The notes: generated by a model from the sequence alone, not told the origin. A stretch of 64,000 nt of DNA from Fasciolopsis buskii (GCA_008360955.1 LUCM01006404.1:17153-81152); one strand, 5' to 3'. Counted from the first letter of the stretch, positions 11,234 to 26,200 are shown. A program made the numbers and translations.

Positions 11234-14200
11234 TTAATTGGCTGATCTCTGCACAACAGCACTTAGCGTTTGGAACTCGTGCTCGAGACGGCTCAGTTCT
11301 GAATTACAACGCCGAGCTTCATCTGGGTCGTTCCGCGATAGTGCTGACATTAAGCGAGAAGAAACCTGGTCCATTGCACTTGCAAGTTGGGCCAGTTTGT
11401 CTACATTCGATTGATCGATGGGAGTTAAGTAGTTGGGCTCTGTTGCTCTCATGTAACCGGCTGTCGTGGTCACTTGGCTTTCCAGCTGTTAGGAATGAAA
11501 AATTCGGATGCATGATCCACCCCGTCATAAACAGTGAAAAATAATTACAAAAGACATCCGTTTAATGAGTGCAACAAGTTGACCGTTGCACTGATCGCCT
11601 GGCGTAGCCTTCAATTCGATTAAATTTTCATCCTTCCCTCCTCCACGTCTCCCCAAGGTTTATTATTCTCTCAAGTGTGGCTGTGATTAGTGCAACTGCT
11701 TTCTTACTTGCACGGGTTTACCGAGCGCACGTACAAAGTGAAAGGATGCAGGAAAGGACAATTTATGGGCTGGTTTTTTGCAAGGAAGGTAGTGAACTGC
11801 TCAAATGTTTCATGACGCTGGCACAAAGCTCTGGTCACACACCATCTGACAACAACAAACGTACCGATATGACACTTCCCTGGCAAACAGGAGTGATGAA
11901 AAGCTGAAGTTTTCACAAACTATTTTTGACAGCTAAAATTCACGGATATTCTGGGACGAAGAATGCTTCAGTACATGTGAATCATAACAAAGGTCAGTAC
12001 GTTGGGTTCACGTCCTTTGTTTTCTGTCGCACCCTAGGATTAGTCGGTGGGCTTAAAACGCAGTAGAGGATTGCATAGGGGACAGTGCCCTCAGCAGCTA
12101 GGTATCGGTAAATCCTTCTGCTGCAAGTCTGGGGTCGGTTTAGCATGCTCTTCACGATTGGTTAATAAAGATCCCAGTGGAGTGCTGAGTACCTGCGCTT
12201 TGGTCCAAACACTTCTGCCACGAGAAGATGGTTAGAGGGACCTCCCTAATAAAGGATGTTCAAGAAGCACGGTCATCTGGGAAGATTCCTAGAGGCGTCC
12301 GAGATCCTGTGATAATCAACTGTATGAAGACATTTGCGTCAGGGGCATTATCATGAAAACCCTTTTCTTACACGAGTGAATGGATACGCCGCTAGACAAA
12401 TCGACGTCGTGGGTTTTATTAGCCCTAAACCGACGTGATGCCAACGCAATAGTGATGAGAAAACTATAAGGGATTTTCCACTGGATAAACTGGTCAGCGA
12501 TTACGGCGATAGATCATTTGTTTCCACTCAAGGTTTGATATTTTCTCTGGTTTTGTGTTGTTTACAAAAAAATCTAGTCTGTTGATGATTGCTCTTTCAG
12601 GGGTCTTAGGCCAAAGGAACTACTTCATTTGTGTGGTAAATACAATGGACTTTCATCGCCTGTATCCGCAACTGAGCGAAACGACCAAGAAGTAGACTAC
12701 TCACCTGGGCCAGAACACGATCTTCCTCCTCCCAACGAGCAGTCAGTTCGTCTTTGCGTTGTGCCGCAAGTGAGTCGTACTGTTGTACTGTCGGTAAAGC
12801 TCGTAACGGTGGAAGATTAGTCTGAAGGAATTGACGGGCCATCTGAGCAATGGTGCGAGCCAGGCGAACCGAGGCTAAATTCAACGGACCAGATCTCTTA
12901 ACGCCCTCTTGGCCAACGGCCTCACTGACTAGGCTCTCGAATTTTCTCCTGACACCGATCAGGCGTAATCCAATCGGGCACGAATTATGCAAGATCAGTA
13001 AGAAAAGAAACATCACTGTGCTATTCGTACTTCAGACAGTTGGTAATTTTTACCATGACAGACTCAGTTTGATTTACGAAATCTAACTGCGCATCATAAC
13101 TGCCCTATCAAATCAACGTAATCATAGGTGGTTCTGCGCTTGCATACCACCAAATGCTACTAATGGTTGTGAAAAAATGGTGACTTCTGTGACTATTAAA
13201 GTTTGCGCTCCGGACACAAGCCTTTCATCCGCGGTGGATGACACAATGATTGTTTTCTAAAAGGTGTTGTGTGACCGATAACGATGCGTTCTCGTTTCTC
13301 TGATGAAGTGGTCGGTGAGAAATCGGTTTCCATTGCATTCCGTAACCACGACGGTATACGTCCTGTCGGATTAAAAGGGATAAAACCCAATATCTGCTGG
13401 TTAACTTCATCTAACAGTGTCAAGCTTTCGAAAAGTCCCTTGCGTCTTATGCGTTCCTGGTTCATAATATCGACTTCGTCTAGACTGAGCTTGTTCTTAT
13501 TGATGCTTGTGGACGAAATTAGTAACAACCCAGTAAAATGAATGCATGCCTTTTGGCGGGGTTACCTAAATCAGGGACGAAATATTCGCAACCTAAGCGT
13601 CAAGCTCAGCGACTATAACCTCACGGAAACTGGGTGATCCCTTACGTGATTCCTGTCCGATTATCATCGTTCAATTTATTCGCTGTACCTTTACCTGATA
13701 AACGCGTCAACCTTGAGACGTGAAGCCGGATGATATACTAAAAGAAAAGTCCACTTGTGCTTTGCTAATCCAAAAGTCGATTTTAGGAGCCGAAATTCAA
13801 CCGGCGACTTTCCAAGCACGGTGCATATGTTCGCACTTCGGTTTTTACGGTTTGTGTTTAAAAGGAGCTTGAGGACCATAAGCCATTAAATTATTTACTT
13901 TTGAATTTCCTACCAATTCTTCCAAAACTTGTGACGCAGGTGCCGTTTTTTCGGAAACTCAGCATCCTTCATGCTTGACATTTGTTTTACAGAGTTAATG
14001 TTTCCAGACTGAGACGGATACAACCAATTTTTGACAGATCTCAAAGAAACCGGATATCTAACCATTAATATTTCGCAGCGTTGCCAAAATAAAATGAGAG
14101 GATCCTGTTAGCGCGGGATTAGTTTAATCCCGACAGTTACTAACGTGTTAGCTTCGATAATGCTGCGCCGTTTGACACCGATTCGCGAGAGTAATATCCG

Positions 14201-17200
14201 CGAACAACAGGCCGGATTTCGGCCAGGTCGAGGTTGCATCGACCAGATATTCGCCCTTCGACAGATACTTGAAACGCGCCACACGCACCGCTGCCCTACG
14301 ATCGTAGTCTTCCTCGACTTGAAAGGTGTTTTCGACTCCATGGATCGACCNNNNNNNNNNNNNNNNNNNNNNNNNNNNNNNNNNNNNNNNNNNNNNNNNN
14401 NNNNNNNNNNNNNNNNNNNNNNNNNNNNNNNNNNNNNNNNNNNNNNNNNNNNNNNNNNNNNNNNNNNNNNNNNNNNNNNNNNNNNNNNNNNNNNNNNNNN
14501 NNNNNNNNNNNNNNNNNNNNNNNNNNNNNNNNNNNNNNNNNNNNNNNNNNNNNNNNNNNNNNNNNNNNNNNNNNNNNNNNNNNNNNNNNNNNNNNNNNNN
14601 NNNNNNNNNNNNNNNNNNNNNNNNNNNNNNNNNNNNNNNNNNNNNNNNNNNNNNNNNNNNNNNNNNNNNNNNNNNNNNNNNNNNNNNNNNNNNNNNNNNN
14701 NNNNNNNNNNNNNNNNNNNNNNNNNNNNNNNNNNNNNNNNNNNNNNNNNNNNNNNNNNNNNNNNNNNNNNNNNNNNNNNNNNNNNNNNNNNNNNNNNNNN
14801 NNNNNNNNNNNNNNNNNNNNNNNNNATTGGATGGAATGACCGGGTGAATAATATTGAGGTTAGGAATCTGGTATTGGGTGCCACTTCTGAGAATAGCTTG
14901 TTTCAGCGTATGAAACTTAGTAGACTACGCTGATTGGGTCACGTGTTGCGTATGGCGAACACTCGTTTACCATACAGTGCCCTATTTTGTGTTCCTCCTA
15001 AGGAATGGAAGAAGCCATGTGGAGGCCAACAGATGACGTGGCAACGTGGGATGAGAAAATGTACAGCGAAGTTAGGTAAAGTAGGTGTCTCACGCCTTCG
15101 TGGTTAGGGTCCGAAAGACTCGTCGACTTGCTGGCTGGAGAGACTGAAGGATATGGCAGTGAACAGTGACGATTGTGCTGTCATTTTCTGTCGAATCAGA
15201 ATGATTGAACGAGTGCATTTGTATAGTTAGACTGTGTTTCGTGTGGTGGCTGCTGCAGCATCTTATCTTTTCGCGCCTGTATAGGTCCACTCCCTGTTCC
15301 CCTTAGATATTCACTCTTTTTATAGAAACGTGTAACTCTGGGGAAAGGCAGCGGTCAATGAGACTTGCCTTGCTGTTTAACGCTGAATGATGATGTTGAT
15401 GTTACGCGTTGCATGTGATGAACACTCGTTTACCACACCGTGACCCATTTTGCTTTTTTCCCATGGAGTGGAAAAAGCCCTGTGGAAGTCAACAGATGAC
15501 TTGGCAATATGGAATGAAAAAATATACAGCGAACTCAGATAGAGTAGTTAGGTCGCATCTTCGTGGTTGTGGTCCGAGTCGTCAATAAGTTGGCTGGGAA
15601 CTGAAGGATGTGGGGATATGGCAGTGATCAGGGAATAGTGGAGATCTTGTTAAGACTGGAAACACGTGTCAGCAAATTTGGACTATATTAGCTTCTACGG
15701 CACTCCCTTCCTTTTGCGCTCTTATAGGTCTACTTTCTTTCCCCTTAAGTATTCCCATATCGGCTTGCAAAACTGGCAGAAGGACAGTGGTCGGTGGGAC
15801 TTGCGGTGCTGTTTAACGATGAGCGATAATGACGGCGCGGGCTTACAGTAATGTGTACACTTTAAACTCCCACTTAGGGTCCGCGGTAACCTACTGGACG
15901 GCTGAGGGCGTTAGGTGCTATGACCAAATGCTAATATTAGTGCACTTTTGTTTCCGAATTCTTTGCTCGTCAGCAAAGTTTTTCAAATTAGTGCGTAAGG
16001 TTCCTATTTGCACTGTTCTTCGTTCAATTCAGTTCCGTGAGGTAGCAGAAAAGGCCGAAGCCCATTGGTACGCGTCTATTGCTTGTCCAATGTGAGCAAC
16101 GACAAAAGGGTAAAATGACTTCGGGAGCATGCGACCTATGTCACGATTATAAAGATACGCGTACGCGTTATTATCCTAACGAACCATTCCTACAGTTCCA
16201 TTCTTTGTAGTTGCATATTCCACCAAAATCGCATTTTCGGATATAACTAACATTGTTCGTTCAAGTTCACATTGCGATAAGGCAGCATTAGACTGGCCAA
16301 GAAAATGATGGAAAAAACAACTAAGTTGAAGGGCCAGTGCACTCGAAACTTACCTCAAAAAGTCAATATTTTGAAGGGATTCAAGTAAATCATGTCGCAT
16401 ATTTCTGGCCACTTCGAGCGCATACTTTTGTTCTCCTGTGCTGCAGATGACCAAATAGACAGAATTGCAAAAATCAGACTATAACAATTCAGATGAAGAG
16501 TAGCCGGCGTATACATACAGGAAAAGGTTGAAGTTCTGAAGAGGAAAGTTACCAGTATATGCACATCAACAGTGCGGTTACCGGGGTTGTTATAGCCATT
16601 AATCTTGCACGAAGTTGATAGGTTTTGGTCGCTACTTCAGCACTGTCTAATCAAATGCAAAAAAGAGAACGAAAAACAACAAAAGACTTATTGCAAAATA
16701 GTAAGCTGAAGAACTATACAGATGAAAATATTTGGGATGCAAGAACACCAGTGATCGTCGCACTGGGCCACCCCACCTGTTGCCTACAGCTCCCAAACCA
16801 AGCAGTTCAAGTGGACCTAGACGAATCAATCCACTGTCTAAGAGTTTCATTCCGCTTTAGCGTTCCATCCACCGCCTGTCTTGAGCCATATCACAACCAG
16901 TACATGCAATAATGCGATCGTTCCGTCGGCATGTGCAAAGCATGACTCAAACACAATAGGACGCAAAACCATACGCGTATACCCTTAGTGATAATTCTTC
17001 CGACACCTTACCAATACTACGACGACAATGGTGTTCAGATATCAAAAGTATTCGCATATCTTCTGCTCTTAGCGGACGTTTCAGAGGCGCAGAACAGAAC
17101 TAAACTTACCGCACCTGGGTATACACAACCTATGACTTCTGAGCCGGTGTTAAGTTGACGTCATCCATATCTCAAGTGAATGAATGCCAATCGAGTTTTT

Positions 17201-20200
17201 TGCATGATTTCATCAGGTGCACGACCATGAGCTTAGATGGAACGTCTTTCAAATCACCTCTGTCAAGAACAACATTCGACTTCGAACCAATCCATTCCTG
17301 CAACACGATTCTGCACTTCCAAGATGCAGGATGCATACCAAACACACACTATCGTTCAGACGATCGACATAAACCTTCAAATTACTTAATCTTCACTCGG
17401 TAGCACAACATCGTCCCCGTATTCTACGTCTGAGATTCCTGTGTGACCAAATATCAATACAACTGTTCTCATATTAAGAATGGAGTACCTCCATAGCCGA
17501 CTCATTGGCTGTCGAAAAGAAAAGGTAATGAACATCACCTCTTATGGTGAATTCGGCTTTGGCTGTTCGCATACAGAGATTGAATGAGTGAAATAAATTG
17601 ATTTGGCACACTCTCCAACGAGAAGCAGCAGCACAGAACCGCACGATCGACTGAGCCGAACGCCGCTTTCAAATCAACAGAAAACGCTCTAAGATCTGTC
17701 TCAACCTCGACCGGAATGGAACCCAGCTCGATTATCACGCATATACTTCTCCCGAGTGCTAGATAGTCGGCGCATGATAATACAGGCCAGCAACTTGGAT
17801 GCAAAGATTGCCCAACTATTTTCTCTGAGATTTTCACACGAGGATCTATTACCCTACTTGCAAATCGGCACAGTCGCCGATTCATACAAGTCCTTAGAAA
17901 TTTCTTTCCTTGCCCAGGTCGATCCCACGAGTTCTGTAAACTCCGATGTTAGCACTTTGTCACCATCCTTGAAGAACGATGGTGACAGACCATCTAGCCC
18001 AATTGCCTTATGCTTCTTAGGAAAACCCATCTCCTTGACTACCTCCATTTCCGATGGAGGACTGGTATCCGTCCGCAATGGTTCACCTACAGACTGTGGC
18101 TTTGAGCCAAAATAACTGTCCTAGAGTGCTCTGCCCAACGAGCCAGCTGACGGTCCTGAGACTGAATCAGGGTCCCGTCGGATTCTTTGATTATCTCGCT
18201 TATACGGCTTCCGTGGGCCAGTATTCCTAATCAGTCGGTAAATGTTTCGGCTATACCAGATAGTCGCAGCTTTTGCCATTTCACTATCCCCCATTGCTTC
18301 TGGTAATTTCTCAAACCTCTAGTTAGCTGACGTCTCAGACATCTAGGCGTCTTACTGCGTGTGGTATCCGCAGAGACAGATCTGCTAACATCTAACGGAG
18401 TAACTGAAGTCGAGGATACCTACCGTTTCTGAAGTTTACGTGGCAACCAGTCCTGATATCTCCGTTTAACCACTCGGTAAGTAACTAGAAATTAAAGACA
18501 TCGCTGTAGGACATCATTTAGGTCAAAGGCAGATTACAAATCGAACCTATGGTTACGCAAGTAGTAGGTACATGGTTCACGTAAAAGCAACAATCAAAAC
18601 TGACTCACTGGAGACTTTCTGCCATTTCGGTATAGACAGGCAAGGACTCATTAACCTTGTTCATATGTTTTTTAAGTTCCTGGAGAAATTAAAGTAAGGT
18701 AAAAATAGCTTTAAGTGATAATGAAGAACTTGGACAGTCCATTTGGCAGCAGTTGTTTTGCCAAACTGAAAACCCACCTCCAGTATAAACCTGCGACCAT
18801 CCAAAAAGTCAATGACGGGCTGGTGCTCAATCATGTGGTGACAGAAGTCAATAAACAGTTGACAGCCAACCCGGTTAGTTTGATTCTTAAGGTATTCAAC
18901 TCATGATCATTCATTCCGGATTCGATACGCAGTTGGAGCATGATAGACACGCATTGACTCTTGATAAAAACAAAGAACTTCAGAGTCCCTCCATGGCTTC
19001 TAATAGTAAATTGACTGCAGTTGCTACAAGATTCGTAACTCCAATGAATCCTTCATTGTACATATTCACAAGTTTTCTATATCTCCCTCCTTTTTCTTTG
19101 GTTTTCAAATAAGGTGAGCAAGTCACGCTCGAAAGACAGCGAAAGATCATCAGCCAATAACCAAGCGTCTTTATAGGACAATTGGTAATTTTCATAAAAG
19201 CCCAAAAAGACTGACCACTCCTTATTTTATACGTGGGAATAAGACGAGACGGACGACCGGTTGCGCTAAATAGTTCCAGATTGTCCTAAACACATCATTG
19301 TTCACTGCGAAACAGCAAGGCAAGCCCCGCTGACCGCAGCTTTCCCTCCAGTTACAAGTTTCTTTAAAAGGTGTGAATATCCAACAGGGAGTGGACCTAC
19401 ACAGGTAGGAAAAGATAACGTTACACTGGCCAACATAAGGAACACAGTTTCACTGTATTAACACATTTTTAATCATTCTGATTCGGCAGAAAATGACAAC
19501 ACGTTTGCCACTGTTCAATGTTATATCCTTCAGTGTCTCCAGCCACCTAGCTGAAGGGCATTTCGAGTCCCAGCCACGAAGACGTGAGACACCTACTTTA
19601 CCCAAGTTCGCTATACATTCCACGTTGCCACGTGATGTACTGACCTCCACATGGCTTTTTGCACCCCGTGGGAGGAATGCAAAATAAGGCACGGTATGAT
19701 AGACACACGTGACTCAACCAGCGTAGTCTACTAAGTTTCAAATGCTGAAAAAAGGTAATCTCGAAAGCCGAACCTAATACTACATTCATTATCTCTGCAT
19801 AACCCACGCGGTCACTCCATCCAATATTGGTGAAACTACGTAGACAGTGGTGGTTGAAAACCTATAAGAGACGAACATACATGTACTCTATGTCTCTCAT
19901 TCATACAACGGAACTGGGCAAACTGTCGCACAGTACAACCGACCTTCCTGCCTCAGTGAAACATCACGTAGACCCCATAAGTGAGCCAGTCAAAGGTAAG
20001 CCGCTCGAGCCTTCGATATACGCGTATTTACCTCTACTGCCATTGTTCTATACGCAAGGTATGTGAAACGGTCCAATCGTCAATTCCCTACATTCCAGTA
20101 CCAAGACCGGGACTCCGTCACGAGACAGCACCTTTACGTGATGTGACGGCTAGCCTGCCGCCATCACTCAACCAGCTACAAAGGATTGCTTACCTCAACC

Positions 20201-23200
20201 CGAAGATCCAATCATGCATGCAAGGTCAATGGGTAGAAGCCTGACGAAGTAGTCTCCCGGTCGGAGATTGATCCGAGTTAGCAGCTCAGTCGGAAAAACG
20301 AGTGGAAGAATAATTCATCCAATTAGATGAGCTTCCATTCAACTATGCCCCGCTGACTTGCGGTCAGGTCATTGTCACAACCAAAGGCTTCGGCTGAGAA
20401 CAATAATCGTTCTGCTTAGCGGCTGGACTCCCTAGAAGTACCCAGCCATCAATCCCCATGAGTTGCACGCCTACGAATAATTCCATACTGCATCGGTCGT
20501 CGCGCAGGATAATCATGACCGCGCTGCCCATTGCATCGAGCGCAAGTGGGGTGGGTAGTGATAAATATGCTACTGCTCAGACTTGCCTCTCTCATTCAAT
20601 ATATCTCTTCGATCCCCAACCGAATCTCCATGGCCACTCTGATTATCCATAATGTACCCATTGTTCACACGCCCGATATTCGCAACGCTTCGTTGTCAAG
20701 TAGTGTACCAGGTGGTTTTCAATCTACTAGCTCACATTTTCTCAAGCCTCGCCAGCCTCTGAGTCTCGGTTCTTTCAATGTGCGCACTATCACGCAGGCT
20801 GACCAACATGCGTGTTTGACTCTGAAAGTGGACTCACTTTCGATTGGTGTCTGCTGCGTCAGTGAAACATGAACTCAGGATTGGACTTACGTAATTCAGC
20901 CAACTGTATTTCATGTCTCGTCAAGGTATTCCCCCAACACTTCAGCAGATAAAGCAACTCAAGCTGTCGGTCAACATGGTGTGCGAATAACCTTAGATGA
21001 TCTTTCATCTCGGCATATCCCTTAACAGACTGCAGCACTGACACACAAAAAGACAGGCTTTATAACGAATTCGTCACTCTTGTTCGGAAGAGCAGAGGCT
21101 CTGGCATTGCACTGGTGGCAGGTGATTTTAATGCACAACCTGGAAAACTTGTTGCACCGGAAGCCTGGTTAGGTGGGCGCTGTGTCTTGTCTGCTCAGCG
21201 AACAGACTTTTTGGAAGAGGTAAGCACAGTGACTATCAGTTGAATTAAGAACTTCGACGAGCAGCGGGAACAAGTCAATGAGGCGATGCATTTGGCAGCA
21301 GTTCTCGCCTGTTGTCCTAGATCTAGCGCTCATCAAAGAAAATGGATCTCTCAAAGGTCGGTGGGTCTAATGGAGCAAAAACGCGAGCTGCCTAACTGCA
21401 AGGAAATGAATAAGATGCGTCCACAGTTACAGCCTCAGTTGACCATAAGCCTTAGGAATGACCGCGAAAACTGGTGGGTTAAGTTAGCCGAAGAGATGGA
21501 AGTGGCGTCCGCTTCAGGTAACAGTCAAAGACTGTTTAAGCTTATACGCGACAGCGGTGGGCGGCGAACTGCGGTTAGTGAAGTCGTGTGCGATAGGAAT
21601 GGAGAGCTCATCCATGGAAGACAAAAAAGGATGGATAATTGGGCAGAACATTTCAAGGATCAGTTTAGGTGGCCACACGCTAACGTATTTAGTCCGACGT
21701 CTGGAGCTGTGAATCCTTGGGAGGTGTCACTTGATCCTCCAACGGAAGTGGAAGTGGAGTCAAATATTCGGCTTCTGAAGAGGGGAGAAGCTGCCGGTCC
21801 CGACGACCTTCCGCCAGTTCTTTTCAAAGTGGGTGGAGAAGTGCTGCTTAAATCACTTACCTCCTTGATTCGTGATATTTGGAACGAGGAGCGTATCGCG
21901 CTATCGCGGGGTAAGTCACTGATTTTACCCGTGTTCAAGAAGGGAACCCGGAGTGACTGCAGCAATCATCATGGGATTAGTTTAATTCCGATAGTTACTA
22001 ACGTGTTAGCTTTGATAATGCTGCGCTGTTTGACACATGATTCGCGAGAGTAATATCCGCGAACAGCAGGCTGGATTTCATCCAGGTCGAGGTTGCATCA
22101 AACAGATATTCACATTCATCTGCTCGAAAGGCGCTACGCACACCGACGCCCTACGGTCGAAGTCCTTCTCGACTTCAAAGGCGCATTCGACTCCGTGGAC
22201 CAGCTAGCGCTATTCATCTTTTTCCACCGGAGGGGCATCACAGCGAAGCTCGTGAACCTGTTGCGAGCATTGTACTTGCATACCTATGGTCGCGAGAGGG
22301 CATAGGGTGAAGTACCAAGTTCATTCGAAACCACTGCGACGTTCCTGTTTAACTTTGTCATGGACGAGCTGAAGAAAAATGCTTTAAGGGGTTTCCGGGA
22401 TGTAGGAATCGAACTGGGAAATGGAGGAAAGCAATGTGACCCATACTACGCAGATGACGTCGTGTGTCTGTTCGAGTCTGCGGACCATGCACAGAGTGCG
22501 CTAGATGGACTCTTGACATGTGTTTTGAACCTTCACAGTGCAAAGTGCTGTTACAGGACTGGACGACAGCAGCGCCGAACTTGGAACTGGATGGAGAAGA
22601 ACTAATGACTGTGGGCCGTTTCACCTACCTTGGCAGCTGCGTGTCCAACGATGGAAGCTCAGCAGTGGAGGTAAACACGCGTATATCCAAGGCTCGAGCA
22701 GCTTACGCTGGATTGAAGCACTTGTGGCGTCGGCCTGATATTTCACTGAAGTTGAAAGGTCGTGTGCATTGTGCTGCAGTGCGTTCAGTTCTGTTGTACG
22801 GTGGCGAGACTTGGAGTGTGCGTGTGGGAGATGTTCGTCGGCTAGAGGTTTTCGACCACCGATGTTTACGTAGTATTACCAATATTGAGTGGAGTGACCC
22901 GTCCGAAAGACCTTTCAGCTAGCTAGCTGGGGACATTGAAGGATATAACAGTGAACTGTGAACAGTGGAGATCGTGTTGTCATTTTCTATCGAATCAGAA
23001 TGATTGAAAAAACGTGTTTGTACAGTTGCACTCTGTTTCTCGTGTGTTCGCTGCAGCAGCATTCTTATCTTTTCCCGCATGAGTAGGTCCACTCTCTGTT
23101 AAACTTGGATATTCACTCTTTTTATATAAACGTGTAACTCTGGGGAAAGACAGCGGTCAGTGAGACTTGCTTTATTGCTTACCAGTGAATGATCATGATG

Positions 23201-26200
23201 ATGAAGTTTGGTACTGCTGTCGTTTAGTCTTGTTAACAACATTTTACACTTTGAAAAGTAGAACAATCGTTGAATGAGGCTGACGGACTTTTTAAGAATA
23301 CCTTTCCGGCGAAGTGCACTGAGTGGCACTGCTCAGTCAACCGAGTCGAACTCGCCTTTCAAATCCATATAAACTACGGTCGTAGTGCCGCAGTTTGCTT
23401 GGCGCGTTTCCAGTAACAATCGAGGGGTGAATATCTACGCGACCTTGACCCGGACGAAATTCGATTTCCTGTTCACGAAGGTTACTCTTAAAAATTGGTG
23501 TCAAACGGTGCACCACTGTCGAAGCAAAGACCTTAGTAACTATCGAAATTTAACCAATCTTGCCATGGTTGCCGTAATCACTGCACGTGTCTTTCTCGAA
23601 TATGAGCGCAGTCATCCACTTACCCCGCGATAACGGTATACGTTGATCGTCCCTAATATCACGGAGCAAGATATTTCTATGAGGAATGCACTATGTAATA
23701 TGAAAGGAACAGGAAAATGAACTTTTGAGGAAGGGGAAGTGCCAAGCACTTATCACACATTGGATCTGAAACTCAGAAGAGGAAATAAAAACTGAATGAG
23801 ACTAGTATTTTGAGTGTGATGTAGCAAAATAGAACGATAATGCCCAGTAGGCTTTCGTAAGGGGTGCGTGTGAATACACACCACATTTTGCTTTAAGAAT
23901 CTATGATTAACTGTACATGAGTGACTAGATTAGGTCGGTTGAGATGCGGTTTGAGCATGACCACAAAACGGTTGCCTCGTTGTACGCTGTTCTCCAAGGC
24001 ACGTGATGGTCGAAAGATAAATCGCCGTGATCACTCAACAACATGGTAAAAGATTTGAAAAAATTAACCAGCTGGCCGGTTGGTGTAAATTAGACTACCG
24101 GGTTGAAGTTCACGGAATGGTTGAAGAGAAGAGTTTATGTGGCTCCGTGCCAGGCGTCAATCAGCCAGAATTACAAAACCAGCTTTCTCCAACTCTACAT
24201 ATTTCAATACGCGAAATCCTCATGTGGACTTCATGAGGATCCAAAGCTGGTGTTCAACGCCTCTGATTCTCTATCGCCATTGCAAGGGTTGGGTCAAATA
24301 ACAAACACTCGGATATACGATGCGGATTGTCAGTCACAACCCCAAAAGAATTGTAGAACACAAACACGGAATGCCTGCAGGTCTTTCGCAGCTCAACACT
24401 TTGGTCTCATACATCGTTTTTCGCAGTTCAAATGCGGTAGGCTAGGTCACATTCATTCCGGTTGCGAAAGTTTGCAAACCTATGCAACGAACAAGTTTAG
24501 TTCTAACTTAACCGCCTAATTGGGATTCCAACTGCTTTCGTTACCCGTCACCACTTCCAACTCGTTTGGCCTGCGGTGACCAAACGAATAAGGTCGTGGC
24601 GTTTGGACATCAAGGTCGCGGGTTTGAATCCTCCCACCACCGGTCAACTTCCCCACTTGGCACCCCTCTGCTGACCGCGGCCCCCTTCTTGAAAATTGAT
24701 GTGCATTGTCGTTTCATTAATAACGGAAAAGATTAAAAAAAATATCACAGAAATGCTTCTCTTGCCAGCAATTCTATGCGTCATCGTTTGTCTAAAACAC
24801 TGTGAGTATAGATAGAAAACTCGCTGGTTCGGAATCTTTTGCCCCCTACTTATATGACATTTTCGGTGGATATCAGGAAACGTGAAACACCTGTTTTGAT
24901 GTCATCCAAGCTATCCTTAACAAATTTGAATTCCAAAACACATCAGCGCCTTTTCTGTGTCATCGAGTGCCCACTTTCTATCACTAAACTTAACTGCGTG
25001 AAATTGTTCAAACATCTCGTGTTATTTTCAATTGATAACCACCATTCTCAACTCCGGAAGTTCATTTGTTGATTGGTCCAGAGCGGCGGGCGATAGTCAA
25101 ATTTAATTGGTTACTCTAGAGGCTTCGGGATCCGCAACCTTCCGGAACTGTTGCATCCTTCCCCTTGGGTTACGGGAACCAGTAAAGAACACAATATACA
25201 AGTTAAAGGACAAGGGAATTTTTACCACCTAAAAAGGATGGAATAATCTGGAGAATTCTCAGTGACTCCCGGATTAATGGAGAAAAGTTCCCCAAACAGA
25301 CAAATTATTTAAGTCCGGAACCCGAAAATATCCATCATGAATTTCACTAATCTAAATTTTCCTCCAAGCTCGAAACCAGCGATGCATTCCTATAACTATC
25401 TCTCAGCGAGACATTTCGTGAGTTAACAACTATCAACATTCCGTTTAGACCGTTTCAATAAAAGGTTTTACTCTTTTGTCTTGGTGTTTCTCTTGCGATT
25501 CTTCAGAACGCAGCACCGCTCGAATCTCTAGAAGCAGTGGGTTATTCACTGGGTTCCCTCAACTATTACCTTTCAAGTGTTTTCTGTCATAGAAAAATCT
25601 ATTTTTGCTCTTCTCATCCCGAAAAGTCATTTGTTTAATCGTCTGTACATACCTTTTACCTTCTTTATTTCCCTTTTATTAATGAAATAACACTGTACAT
25701 CAATTTTTAGGAAGGGGGCCGCGGCCAACAGAGGGCCGCCAAGTGGGGAAGTTGACCGGTGGTGGGAGGATTCGAACCCGCGACCTTGATGTCCAAACGC
25801 CACGACCTTATCCGTTTGGTCACCGCCGGCCAACAGTAGTGTTGTTTTACGTTTTTGTTGCGAAAACTGAAGTTGACAGTCATCACGACTGTATTCTATC
25901 CACTAGCTCTGGGGTACTGCAAGAACAAAATGACCTTTCGGTACTGTAATTCACGCCGATTCAGTCTTGTAGGACGGAGGTATTGTTAAGCCAAACGGCA
26001 AACTGTGTCGTAGACGTGTCGATCAAATTGTTTTTAATCCTATGTCTGATTTTCCGTATAAATGCTGATATTCATGTTTCAGAATTTTCTTCAAATATCA
26101 ATGGTCATAATAAAGAATTCGCACAGAGGGAATCAGTGTAAACATCAAGGGGTCATCGAGCAAAGAGCGTTTTGATTTCGAATCCCGAGACATCATTCAA

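Noticed and set aside
16647..16850. Hydrophobic minus-strand frame that could be a membrane segment
   Set aside because: Hydrophobicity comes from A/T-rich sequence; no start context, splice sites or homology in the intron.
21660..21965. Minus-strand 101-codon frame in the LINE
   Set aside because: Shadow of the plus-strand linker and reverse transcriptase region.
24103..24519. 138-codon plus-strand open frame as a new gene
   Set aside because: No motif, no splice context, intronic position and no second support.
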